A DNA stretch of 7,320 nucleotides. Source: Phycisphaeraceae bacterium. GTDB lineage: Bacteria; Planctomycetota; Phycisphaerae; Phycisphaerales; Phycisphaeraceae. Under the pieces are notes generated by a model. That model ran no database searches. It had not been told where the DNA came from and worked only from the letters and a program-made list of their open reading frames with translations. Both the position numbers and the translations under genes were made by a program. Positions 1-5,981 of this stretch are shown here, piece by piece. The stretch's first letter is position 1. Each line of letters begins with the position of its first letter. The stretch is taken from contig JAJDCT010000479.1 in assembly GCA_029260695.1 (NCBI GenBank), positions 1 through 7,320 of the forward strand, read 5' to 3'.

Positions 1-521
1 CAGATGCCTTGGATCAGGTGCGTCTTACCCAAGCCGCAGTCGCCATGGATAAATAGGGGCGAGCCGGGGTCGGCGTCATGCTCCGCGAGACGTACGGCTG
101 CGGCGAAGGCCAACTCATTGCTGGCACCGACCACAAATTCGTTCAGGGAGTGGCGCCATCGTGTCGAGGCTGTGCGAGTGCGGGCAGGGAAATCTGTATG
201 TCTTGCCTTGGGCTGATCTTCGATGACACGGGGATGTGCCTGGTCGGCGCGGGCCGAGTCGGGCTTGATCCCCAGGTCCAGGCTGACGTCGTGGCCCAAC
301 TCTTCCCTGGCCGCCTGACAGACCTGAGGTTTAAACTGTCTTGTGATGCCGTCGGCGAGGAATTTATTGGCGACGGTGACCCTCAGGGCGTGGGTCTGTG
401 TATCCACATCAAACCGCGCGGATTGGCCAAACCACAGGGCAAATCGCTTAGGGCCCAGGCTCTGGGCCAAACGGTTGGCGATGCGCGTACCGATATTGGA
501 TGTCGAAGTGGCCGTGGTCAC
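1..521 (-). CDS. dnaA: Chromosomal replication initiator DnaA, N-terminal part (cut by left edge)
   Basis: DnaA binds origin DnaA boxes as an ATP-dependent filament and opens the duplex. The 173 visible codons cover domain I (about residues 1-85, with RFALWFGQ and VANKFLADGITRQF), a short linker (about 86-118) and the start of the AAA+ domain. The AAA+ part shows HSLNEFVVGASNELAFAAA (about 124-142), then PLFIHGDCGLGKTHLIQGI with Walker A GDCGLGKT at about 160-167. Many DnaA proteins have GGVGLGKT here; the GxxxxGKT core is intact. The rest of AAA+ and the DNA-binding domain IV lie beyond the left edge. The start is a GTG at 521-519, preceded after 5 nt by a GGAGAGG ribosome site (533-527). 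The frame stays open upstream to a stop at 794-792, with further GTG (527, 671) and TTG (710, 758) codons, but that translation is basic and does not look like DnaA. Family assignment is very sure; the exact start is less so. Confidence 0.95.
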   Translation of the reverse strand, partial: MTTATSTSNIGTRIANRLAQSLGPKRFALWFGQSARFDVDTQTHALRVTVANKFLADGITRQFKPQVCQAAREELGHDVSLDLGIKPDSARADQAHPRVIEDQPKARHTDFPARTRTASTRWRHSLNEFVVGASNELAFAAAVRLAEHDADPGSPLFIHGDCGLGKTHLIQGI

Positions 522-729
522 GATCACCTCTCCGTTTACGGAGCCAGTGGCGACAGAAAAACGTCGCCGTGAGTTCGGTAACAGGGCCAGAAACCTGCCC
601 TGACGCTTGAAGTGGTTCCGTCCGGAGTCCGCTGATCGAAGTGCCCGTTCGGCGTCGGGCGTTCCCCTCACAGAAATCGCCGAGGTCGAGAGCTTATTGC
701 GGTGCGACAATCCTTTGCCGCTGGGAACA

Positions 730-758
730 AAGATACGGTGAAGTGGGTCGTTGTTCAA
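730..758 (-). promoter_or_regulatory. Possible dnaA promoter
   Basis: On the minus strand, TTGAAC (758-753) and TATCTT (735-730) are separated by 17 bases, a fair sigma70-like arrangement. Transcription would begin near 723, giving a leader of about 200 nt before the GTG start of dnaA. Matches are imperfect, so this is only a candidate. Confidence 0.25.
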
Positions 759-865
759 CCGCCTTTGCGGCAGTAAAAATGTTGCGCGCGTTCAGTGCGA
801 TGTTTATCAAGCTGTTAGAAGCGTGAATTTTTTTTGTCCACCGGTTATGCGCGACCGGGACAAGG

Positions 866-874
866 TGTGGATAA
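866..874 (-). promoter_or_regulatory. Consensus DnaA box TTATCCACA
   Basis: The plus strand reads TGTGGATAA, the exact complement of the strong DnaA box TTATCCACA. It points toward dnaA, about 345 bp upstream of the dnaA start. A 9-mer match could arise by chance, but its place in the dnaA upstream gap, beside two weaker boxes, makes a binding site likely. Confidence 0.7.
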
Positions 875-895
875 GCGGCACGAAAAATACGGGTT

Positions 896-1927
896 TTATA
901 GTGCGGATTGCGGTAAGGTGTAAATCATCGCGACCTTGCGCCCCGTGGCGCGGTAGCTCAGCCCCCGATAGAGTTTCATCGCCGGCGTGTTCTGTTCATC
1001 GACCGCGAGGTGGATGCCCGTGTAGTCCCTACCCGCAGCGAGTGAGGCGGCGTAGCGCATGAGACGTGTGGCGAGCCCTTGACAACGGAACGGGGGCGCG
1101 ATCCCCAGATACACCAGCTCCAACTCGGGTCGATCTGTCATAGGATTCAAGAGCAGCACACCCACGGGTTGGTCGCCCAGATAAAAAGCTGACCATAAGT
1201 CCGGGTCGAACCGCCCTACCGCCTTGTGACCTGCGATGATGTCCTCGATCCGGCGGAGGCCGACCAGGCCGGGACAGTCCAACGTGTCCAGGTAACTCGC
1301 TGAAATGGCTTCTGCGAACATGTCGAAGCGGTCGTCCTGCCATGTGAGGGCGGTTAAGGGCGTCCCCTCGAGTTCGATCACGCCTCCATGCGCGGAGCTA
1401 TCTCCAGGGGTACACCCAGAATTGCCCTCAGACCCGTCCACGGGGGAAGCAACCGCTCGCGGAGGACAAGAGCAGCGCATGTACACCAGAGACGCCAGGC
1501 GGGTGAAGCCGGCATTGAGTAGGGCATCCCGTTCGTGTCGTTGGGTCGGGTCCAGGAGGGATTGGATCAGGCCTAGCAAACCTGGATCCTGGTCCCTGAT
1601 CGCGGTTTTTAGCAGGTCAGCGGTGTCCTGGACGCTGCGGTGAGTGATGATCGGTGAGACAAAAACGACCGCCGCCCTCCCAGCGGTTGGGATTATAAGC
1701 GTTGCGGATACTGGGACTTGCTCTTGATAAGAAGCCCACAGGCCATCCAAGCTCATGCCCTGCTGGTCTGTAAATTCCAGAAAATGATCGACCGCGAGGT
1801 CGTGTGGGGTGGGTCGGCCGGTCAGCAGGACCGCCAGTGCGGCGCGGCGCTCGCCGGGCTGGGGTTGGCGGATCCTCGTGGGGCCTCCTTGAGACGGATC
1901 GATCGGGGTGGGGTTGATGTGGGCCAT
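896..1927 (-). CDS. Two-domain GNAT-family N-acetyltransferase
   Basis: The 343-aa protein is predicted to transfer an acetyl group from acetyl-CoA to an unknown amine. The C-terminal half (about 185-343) is a clear GNAT domain: the beta-4 strand and acetyl-CoA loop read LVYLGIAPPFRCQGLATRL (271-289, pyrophosphate-binding R/QxxGxA at 281-286), followed by VDEQNTPAMKLYRGLSY (309-325), the usual N-x-x-A-x-x-x-Y segment. The N-terminal half (about 20-150) looks like a degenerate second GNAT fold: it has a matching strand pattern but no CoA loop. A linker of about 30 residues (153-182), rich in Ser, Gly and Pro, joins them, with Cys at 152, 154 and 172. Tandem GNAT proteins with one worn-out domain are known (for example the mycothiol synthase type). 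I cannot name the substrate. The ATG at 1927 has only a weak ribosome site; the gene reads toward dnaA but is separated from it by 374 bp. Confidence 0.85.
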   Translation of the reverse strand: MAHINPTPIDPSQGGPTRIRQPQPGERRAALAVLLTGRPTPHDLAVDHFLEFTDQQGMSLDGLWASYQEQVPVSATLIIPTAGRAAVVFVSPIITHRSVQDTADLLKTAIRDQDPGLLGLIQSLLDPTQRHERDALLNAGFTRLASLVYMRCSCPPRAVASPVDGSEGNSGCTPGDSSAHGGVIELEGTPLTALTWQDDRFDMFAEAISASYLDTLDCPGLVGLRRIEDIIAGHKAVGRFDPDLWSAFYLGDQPVGVLLLNPMTDRPELELVYLGIAPPFRCQGLATRLMRYAASLAAGRDYTGIHLAVDEQNTPAMKLYRGLSYRATGRKVAMIYTLPQSAL

Positions 1928-1962
1928 GTCATTGCTCGCTGAGCATCAGGCGGGCCTATGGA

Positions 1963-1990
1963 TTGACCGGGTACGACCCGATCGTACAAT
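1963..1990 (+). promoter_or_regulatory. Sigma70-type promoter of the secreted-protein gene
   Basis: TTGACC (1963-1968) and TACAAT (1985-1990) each match the -35 and -10 consensus at five of six positions and are 16 bp apart. Transcription would start near 1997, leaving a leader of about 80 nt before the ATG at 2080. It lies in the 152-bp divergent gap between the GNAT gene and the secreted-protein gene. Confidence 0.6.
1968..1987. promoter_or_regulatory. Overlapping inverted repeats inside the promoter (operator candidate)
   Basis: Two perfect dyads share this stretch: CGGGT-ACG-ACCCG (1968-1980) and GTACGA-CCCGA-TCGTAC (1971-1976 with 1982-1987). Together they fill the spacer between -35 and -10 and run into the -10. 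A dimeric regulator bound here would block RNA polymerase. No regulator gene lies nearby; the operator role is inferred from placement alone. Confidence 0.35.
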
Positions 1991-2036
1991 GTCACATCGG
2001 CACTTGGAAGCGCCCCGCGGCTGGGAGGCTTGGGCG

Positions 2037-2074
2037 GCTAAGTGTTTTTCGATTCTAGGCTCTTAGCAGAGAGG
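2037..2074 (+). promoter_or_regulatory. Leader hairpin next to the ribosome binding site of the secreted-protein gene
   Basis: GCTAAG (2037-2042) can pair with CTTAGC (2062-2067) around a 19-nt loop. The second arm directly abuts the ribosome site AGAGAGG (2068-2074), which is 5 nt from the ATG at 2080 and fixes that start. The ribosome site is convincing; the 6-bp stem with a long loop may be chance. Confidence 0.35.
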
Positions 2075-2079
2075 TTCCC

Positions 2080-2709
2080 ATGCGACGCCTTACGGCCCTT
2101 GTTATGTTTGTCAGCGTCGGCCTGGTAGCTGCGTGGGCGGCGATTTCGCCTAATTCGGCGTGGGCGTACCCCGAGCCGGCGATTGTCAGCCCGTCCTGGT
2201 CGTTGGATGTCGAGGTCCAGGCACCGGCGGCGATCTCGATCGAAGATGTGGATGGGTCCATCCGCTGGTTCTGGTATGTCAGCTACAAAGTGGTGAACCC
2301 AACCGACGAAGACCTCTTGTTCATCCCTGAAATCACGATCGCCAACGATCTAGGCAAGATCATCAACGCCGGGGAAAACGTCCCCCCGACCGTGTTTCCG
2401 GCGATCAAGAAGCGGATAGGCAACCCTCTGCTGCTGAGCCCGGTGCAGGTGGTGGGCAAGCTGCTACAGGGCGGAGACTTCGCCCGTGAAGGTGTGGCGA
2501 TCTGGCCGGCGCCCGAGGGTGATGTCGATGCGTTCAGCGTGTTCATCGCGGGGCTCAACGGTGAGACCCAGAACATCGCCAACCCGTTGACCGGCGAATC
2601 GGTGCTGGTCCGCCGGACCCTGATGCTTGATTACAAAAGCCCGGGCAACTTCGCTCGGCCTCAGGACCAGCCGATCATCGAAGCCGGGCGGCGCGAAGTG
2701 ATGCGGTAA
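2080..2709 (+). CDS. Secreted protein of unknown function (209 aa)
   Basis: I do not recognise a named family. The first 29 residues form a classic Sec signal peptide: MRR, a hydrophobic stretch (about 4-22), then a signal peptidase I site ending NSAWA before YPEP. The mature part, about 180 residues, has no further membrane segment and looks like a beta-rich domain: WSLDVEVQAP, then WFWYVSYKVVNPTDEDLLF (around 64-82), ITIANDLG, and near the end TGESVLVRRTLMLDYKSPG. The phrase about a relation continuing through NPT-D-E and an alternating hydrophobic pattern resembles extracellular immunoglobulin-like domains, but that is only an impression. There is no lipobox and no cysteine in the mature part. 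It acts outside the cytoplasm. It has its own promoter (1963-1990), a good ribosome site (2068-2074) and a terminator-like hairpin (2787-2822), so it appears monocistronic. Confidence 0.85.
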   Translation: MRRLTALVMFVSVGLVAAWAAISPNSAWAYPEPAIVSPSWSLDVEVQAPAAISIEDVDGSIRWFWYVSYKVVNPTDEDLLFIPEITIANDLGKIINAGENVPPTVFPAIKKRIGNPLLLSPVQVVGKLLQGGDFAREGVAIWPAPEGDVDAFSVFIAGLNGETQNIANPLTGESVLVRRTLMLDYKSPGNFARPQDQPIIEAGRREVMR

Positions 2710-2728
2710 GGGAAAACTGGAAATATAG

Positions 2729-2760
2729 AAAAACAGAAAGCGGAAAACAGGAGCCTCCTG
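2729..2760 (-). terminator. Intrinsic terminator for prmC
   Basis: Read on the minus strand, a hairpin CAGGA-GGC-TCCTG (2760-2748) is followed at once by TTTT and then a further T-rich tract with TTTTT (2733-2729). It is about 70 nt past the prmC stop at 2833. The stem is short (5 bp), but the T tracts support the call. Confidence 0.5.
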
Positions 2761-2786
2761 GACGTTCACGATGGCTTAATTTTCCT

Positions 2787-2822
2787 GCTTCAGCCTGCCG
2801 CTGTTGAAGCGGTTTTGTGTTT
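2787..2822 (+). terminator. Intrinsic terminator for the secreted-protein gene
   Basis: CCGCT-GTTGA-AGCGG (2798-2812) is followed by TTTTGTGTTT (2813-2822), a typical terminator layout. An alternative, wider pairing GCTTCA (2787-2792) with TGAAGC (2805-2810) uses the same 3' arm region. It lies about 90 nt beyond the stop at 2709 and ends only about 10 nt before the 3' end of the converging prmC. Confidence 0.55.
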
Positions 2823-2832
2823 CCTACTTTTC

Positions 2833-3720
2833 TTATAGTGCGTCGCAGACCAGGACCCTGGGCAGGTGTTCGTGGTCGGCAAGCATGTGCGCGTTGTCCC
2901 ACACACCGGCGGCTTGAGCAAGTTTAAGCAGCGGCGCCTTGTGTGAGGCGGCGGCCTCGAGCACGAGTTGGCCGGGGTGTTCAAGCAGAGGTCGGCCTTT
3001 CTCGATCAGGACACGCAGACACTTCAGGCCGTCCATCCCACCACGCAACGCCAACTCGGGCTCGTAATTTTTTACGTTCGGCTGCACATCACGCCACTCG
3101 GCGTCACTGATATAGGGGGGGTTGCTCACAAGGTAACGAAGTCGCTCGTGCTCGATCGGTTCGAGCAGATCGCCCTGGCGGAACTCGATCCTATCGGCGA
3201 CGCCAAGGGCCTTGGCGTTTTGGCGCGCGGTATCCAGGGCCTGCTCGCTGATGTCGGTCGCGATGACCCGGCTGTGGGGGATGTGCTTGGCCAGCGCGAT
3301 GGCGATTGCGCCGCTGCCCGTGCCGACGTCGGCGATCAAGGGGCTGTGGAACCCGGGGGTGCGGCGGGCGTGCTGGATGACGTGTTCGATCAGGGTCTCT
3401 GTGCTGGGCCGTGGAATGAGGACGTTGGGGTTGACTTCAAGCATCATCGAAAAGAACGGGCTCTTGCCCACGAGGTAATCAACCGGCTCGTGAGCGACGG
3501 CCCGCTCGACCAACTCGCGGAAGGTGGCGCGCTCCAACTCGCTGGCCGGGCGGTCTGGGTCCATGTAGAGCTTGAGCCGATCAACCCCCAGGACGTGGGC
3601 CAGCAGCATCTCGGTCGATAGGCGCGGGTTGTCGACGCCCTTCTGGCTGAGGTGCTTGGCGGTCCAAGCCAGCAGCCGGCGTGTGGTCCATGCCTGGTTG
3701 TCGGTCTTGTGGTGCGTCAC
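2833..3720 (-). CDS. prmC: Peptide chain release factor N5-glutamine methyltransferase PrmC (HemK)
   Basis: PrmC methylates the glutamine of the GGQ motif in release factors RF1 and RF2, using S-adenosylmethionine, which makes peptide release efficient. Counted from the GTG at 3720 (295 aa, a normal family length), an N-terminal helical domain (about 10-90) is followed by VNPNVLIPRPSTETLIE (96-112; the family often has RPET here), the SAM-binding DVGTGSGAIAIALAK (131-145), the acidic ribose site ATDIS (154-158), the catalytic SNPPYI (199-204), and YEPELALRGGMDGL (219-232). The frame also has an ATG at 3816 that would add 32 Pro/Gly-rich residues unlike the family, so I prefer 3720. No good ribosome site precedes either start. 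A TAGAAT hexamer at 3734-3729 lies so close to 3720 that the message may be nearly leaderless. It is divergent from the glycosyltransferase gene and not next to prfA in this window. Confidence 0.95.
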   Translation of the reverse strand: MTHHKTDNQAWTTRRLLAWTAKHLSQKGVDNPRLSTEMLLAHVLGVDRLKLYMDPDRPASELERATFRELVERAVAHEPVDYLVGKSPFFSMMLEVNPNVLIPRPSTETLIEHVIQHARRTPGFHSPLIADVGTGSGAIAIALAKHIPHSRVIATDISEQALDTARQNAKALGVADRIEFRQGDLLEPIEHERLRYLVSNPPYISDAEWRDVQPNVKNYEPELALRGGMDGLKCLRVLIEKGRPLLEHPGQLVLEAAASHKAPLLKLAQAAGVWDNAHMLADHEHLPRVLVCDAL

Positions 3721-3838
3721 GGGTGCTATTCTACCGCCGCCCGGCGGGGATAGGCGAGCCGGCTGGTTACGGGGATTTTCACCGTGGGCCAACTTGCCGC
3801 CGTTTGGAAGGGGCATGTCGGTCGCGTAGCATCATGGG

Positions 3839-4915
3839 ATGTATGTGGCGTTGTTGACCAATCGTGCGTGGCTGGATGAGGAGCTGATACCGTTTCAGCA
3901 CCTGGTGGTCGGTCTGATTGATGAGCAGGTGCGTGTGGCGCAGGTTGTGCCGGAGGATATTTCATCGGACGACTTGAGTGTGTTCGGGGATTGTGTGCCT
4001 TGGCGCGAGTCGACCGTGGGGGTGCTGAACCGACACCGGGTTGGACAACTGCACGAGGCGCTAGGTGTGCTGGGTGTGGACCTGATCCACGCGCTGGACG
4101 GTCGGTTGTGGCGAGGGGGAATGAAGCTGGCGGAGGCCCTGGAAGTCCCGATTGTGTTAAGCGCGTGCTCGATGTTGGATATCCCGCTTGCGCAGCGTGT
4201 GCTGAATCGGGTGGACCCATCGCGTGTGGCGGTGACGGCGTCGACGGAGCCGATCACGCAGGCGATCCGGCAGACTGCGGGGCACGATCTGCTGATACAA
4301 ACCATCGGGACGGGTGTCCACGGCCACGACGTCGAGCCCCCGACACCGAAAGCCGGCCAGGAATTGTGCGTGATCGTCAGTGGCAACGGTGTGTGGGACG
4401 CGGACTATGACGCGTTGTTGGGGGGGATCGCGTCGTTTGTTAAACATCGGCCCATGTCACAGTTCTTTTTTGACGGGCAAGGGGCTGGGCAGCACCAGCT
4501 CTGGAAGGCCGCAAGTGCGATGGGGTTGCTGGGGAATATTTCGCTGACACCAAGGCGTCTTGGGCATCGGGAGATGCTGCTTAGGGCACACGCTTTGATC
4601 CACCCCCAGGCGTTGGGCAAGTCACGGAGCCTGACCCTCAGGGCCATGGCGCGGGGCCTGCCGGTCATCGCGCGGGAAGATGCGTATCTGGATTATCTGA
4701 TCGACCAGGAGACGGCGGTGGTGCTTGAAAACCCCGGCCCAACGGATTGGTTCGCGCAGCTGGACCGGCTGGTGACGGATACACGTTCTACTACCGACCT
4801 GGGGAGGCGTGCGATGCTTTGGGTAAGGAAGCACCGCCCGACATCGCATCAGATTGGCGGGGTGCTGGACATCTACCGACGGATGGCCGGACAGACGATC
4901 CCGTTCCCGGGGTGA
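3839..4915 (+). CDS. GT-B / GT4-like glycosyltransferase family protein, atypical
   Basis: The 358-aa protein has the two-lobe plan of GT-B enzymes. The N-terminal lobe (about 1-165) contains VDLIHALDGR (80-89) and VPIVLSACSMLDIPLA (103-118), where acceptor-side lobes usually have an I-x-H-x-H or T-x-H segment. The C-terminal lobe (about 172-345) starts with LCVIVSGNGVWD, continues with LGHREMLLRAHALIHPQ (241-257) and LTLRAMARGLPVIARE (265-280). The last stretch aligns with the nucleotide-sugar-binding region LEAMAxGxPVV of GT4. Both glutamates of the usual EX7E motif are missing: the second is Arg268 and the first falls near Gly260. It may be inactive, use a different donor contact, or belong to a divergent subgroup. 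No signal peptide or membrane segment is seen, so it is cytoplasmic. It starts at the ATG at 3839 with no clear ribosome site and ends 37 bp before panC, probably in one transcript. Confidence 0.7.
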   Translation: MYVALLTNRAWLDEELIPFQHLVVGLIDEQVRVAQVVPEDISSDDLSVFGDCVPWRESTVGVLNRHRVGQLHEALGVLGVDLIHALDGRLWRGGMKLAEALEVPIVLSACSMLDIPLAQRVLNRVDPSRVAVTASTEPITQAIRQTAGHDLLIQTIGTGVHGHDVEPPTPKAGQELCVIVSGNGVWDADYDALLGGIASFVKHRPMSQFFFDGQGAGQHQLWKAASAMGLLGNISLTPRRLGHREMLLRAHALIHPQALGKSRSLTLRAMARGLPVIAREDAYLDYLIDQETAVVLENPGPTDWFAQLDRLVTDTRSTTDLGRRAMLWVRKHRPTSHQIGGVLDIYRRMAGQTIPFPG

Positions 4916-4952
4916 GTTGGTGTGTGCCGTGAGTAGCTGTTAGGTTTTGTAC

Positions 4953-5849
4953 ATGTCGACCCAGCCCCGCGCCAACTCAAATGCCGACTCAAAGCCCGTT
5001 GTGGTCAGCGGGGTCGCAGCGGCGCGTGCATACCGGGCGGGGCTGGATGGGACCGTGGCGCTGGTACCCACGATGGGGGCTCTGCATGACGGGCACCTGG
5101 AGCACATCCGTGTCTGCCGGGGGCTGGCGGACCATGTTCTGGTCAGCGTCTTCGTAAACCCGGCGCAATTCAATCAGGGCGAGGATTACAAGCGATACCC
5201 GCGTTCGCTTGAAGTCGACATCCAAAAATGCGCGACGGCCGGGGCCGCGGGTGTGTTCACCCCGGACGCGGACGAACTTTACCCGCCGGGACAACCCGAT
5301 GTGGAAACTGATGCGCCGGGGATCACCGTTGGCTTAGAGGGTCAGGACCGCCCGGGGCATTTCCAAGGTGTCTGCCGGGTGGTAGTCAAGCTGCTGAACA
5401 TCTTACAACCCGACATGGTGTCGTTTGGCCTGAAGGACTATCAGCAGTTGCGTGTGGTACAGGCGGTGGTGACGGACATGATGATGCCCGCGCGGGTTAT
5501 AGAAATCTCGACGGTACGGGAAGCCGACGGTTTGGCGATGTCCAGCCGAAACATGCGTCTGGATGCGGAGCAACGTCGGCGCGGGCTGGGTCTGTATAAG
5601 GCGTTGATCGCGGCGAAGCGGCTGGTCGAGGAAGACGGCGAGACGGACCCACAGGCGGTCGAGGGGGTGATGCGCGCGGTCATGCAGTCGCATCAGATCG
5701 AGGTGGGTTACACGGCGGTGCGGCACCCGCAGACGCTGGGTGAGTTGGGTTGCATCGAGCCGGCACTCACCGGGGGCGTTGTCGCGTTGGTGGCGGGTGG
5801 AGTTGGCCCGGTGCGGCTGATCGATAATATGCTGCTGGGGGCGGTGTAA
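4953..5849 (+). CDS. panC: Pantothenate synthetase (pantoate--beta-alanine ligase)
   Basis: PanC joins pantoate and beta-alanine with ATP, through a pantoyl-adenylate, to make pantothenate, the precursor of coenzyme A; it is cytoplasmic. The 298-aa protein is slightly longer than the usual 280 or so because of an N-terminal extension of about 20 residues. It shows the full family set: VPTMGALHDGH (38-48, with the HIGH-type ATP site), FVNPAQFNQGEDYKRYPR (67-84), RPGHFQGVCRVVVKLLN (133-149), FGLKDYQQ (158-165, where Glu or Gln is common before Lys) and MSSRN (196-200, the KMSKS-like loop). It ends with VRLIDN (287-292) as usual. The ATG at 4953 is chosen because no other good start precedes the conserved part; a weak AGG (4942-4944) is the only ribosome site. 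panB and panD are not in the window. It follows the glycosyltransferase by 37 bp and may be co-transcribed with it. Confidence 0.97.
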   Translation: MSTQPRANSNADSKPVVVSGVAAARAYRAGLDGTVALVPTMGALHDGHLEHIRVCRGLADHVLVSVFVNPAQFNQGEDYKRYPRSLEVDIQKCATAGAAGVFTPDADELYPPGQPDVETDAPGITVGLEGQDRPGHFQGVCRVVVKLLNILQPDMVSFGLKDYQQLRVVQAVVTDMMMPARVIEISTVREADGLAMSSRNMRLDAEQRRRGLGLYKALIAAKRLVEEDGETDPQAVEGVMRAVMQSHQIEVGYTAVRHPQTLGELGCIEPALTGGVVALVAGGVGPVRLIDNMLLGAV

Positions 5850-5854
5850 AGGAT

Positions 5855-5872
5855 CAAGGTTGTTGAACTTTG
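5855..5872 (+). terminator. Weak hairpin just after panC
   Basis: CAAGGTT-GTTG-AACTTTG forms seven pairs (one of them G-U) five nt after the panC stop. It is AT-rich and followed by TCTCTTC rather than a clean T run, so it would be an inefficient terminator at best. Confidence 0.25.
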
Positions 5873-5963
5873 TCTCTTCGGTCCAACGCACGCCGCTAGA
5901 GCAGATTCACCTTGTCCGTAGCATTGCGATAGCTGTTGATGTGGTCGTTTAAGGCGGAGAGAA

Positions 5964-5981
5964 CGCCGCGTGGCCGCGGCG
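5964..5981. repeat. Strong GC hairpin in the convergent gap
   Basis: CGCCGCG-TGGC-CGCGGCG is a perfect 7-bp GC-only stem with a 4-nt loop, in the 254-bp gap between panC and the converging minus-strand gene. Neither side has a T tract, so it is not a textbook terminator. It could slow polymerase or protect RNA ends in either direction. Apart from this and the weaker hairpins listed on each side, I see no gene in 5850-6103. Confidence 0.5.

Larger units (their letters stand above)
522..895. other. Gene-free region upstream of dnaA; candidate oriC / dnaA control region
   Basis: This 374-bp gap lies between the dnaA start and the end of the upstream GNAT gene, both on the minus strand. I see no convincing gene in it. 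Its distal part (about 780-895) is more AT-rich. It holds a perfect DnaA box at 866-874, two 7-of-9 matches to TTATNCACA at 834-842 (TTGTCCACC) and 845-853 (TTATGCGCG), eight consecutive T at 828-835, and a dyad CCGGT/ACCGG at 841-845 and 854-858. Bacterial origins often lie next to dnaA, and dnaA promoters are often autoregulated through the same boxes. So few strong boxes could also mean only autoregulation. The origin role is inference. Confidence 0.45.

Noticed and set aside
78..572. Plus-strand open frame of 164 codons
   Set aside because: It is antisense to dnaA, whose minus-strand translation matches a well-known family through the same stretch.
836..861. GTCC-CCGGT...ACCGG-GAC dyad as a terminator for the GNAT gene
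   Set aside because: On the minus strand the stem is followed by eight A, not T, so it does not fit an intrinsic terminator; it is kept only as a dyad in the candidate origin.
1305..1643. Plus-strand open frame of 112 codons
   Set aside because: It is a shadow of the GNAT gene on the opposite strand; the translation is Arg/Ser-rich with no recognisable domain.
2968..3621. Plus-strand open frame of 217 codons
   Set aside because: It is antisense to prmC, which carries all catalytic motifs; long antisense frames are common in GC-rich genes.
3726..4220. Minus-strand open frame of 164 codons spanning the prmC/glycosyltransferase gap
   Set aside because: Its translation is Pro/Ala/His/Arg-rich as expected from the reverse of a GC-rich gene, and it overlaps the glycosyltransferase.
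5403..5891. Minus-strand open frame of 162 codons over panC
   Set aside because: It is a His/Arg-rich shadow of panC, which is unambiguous on the plus strand.
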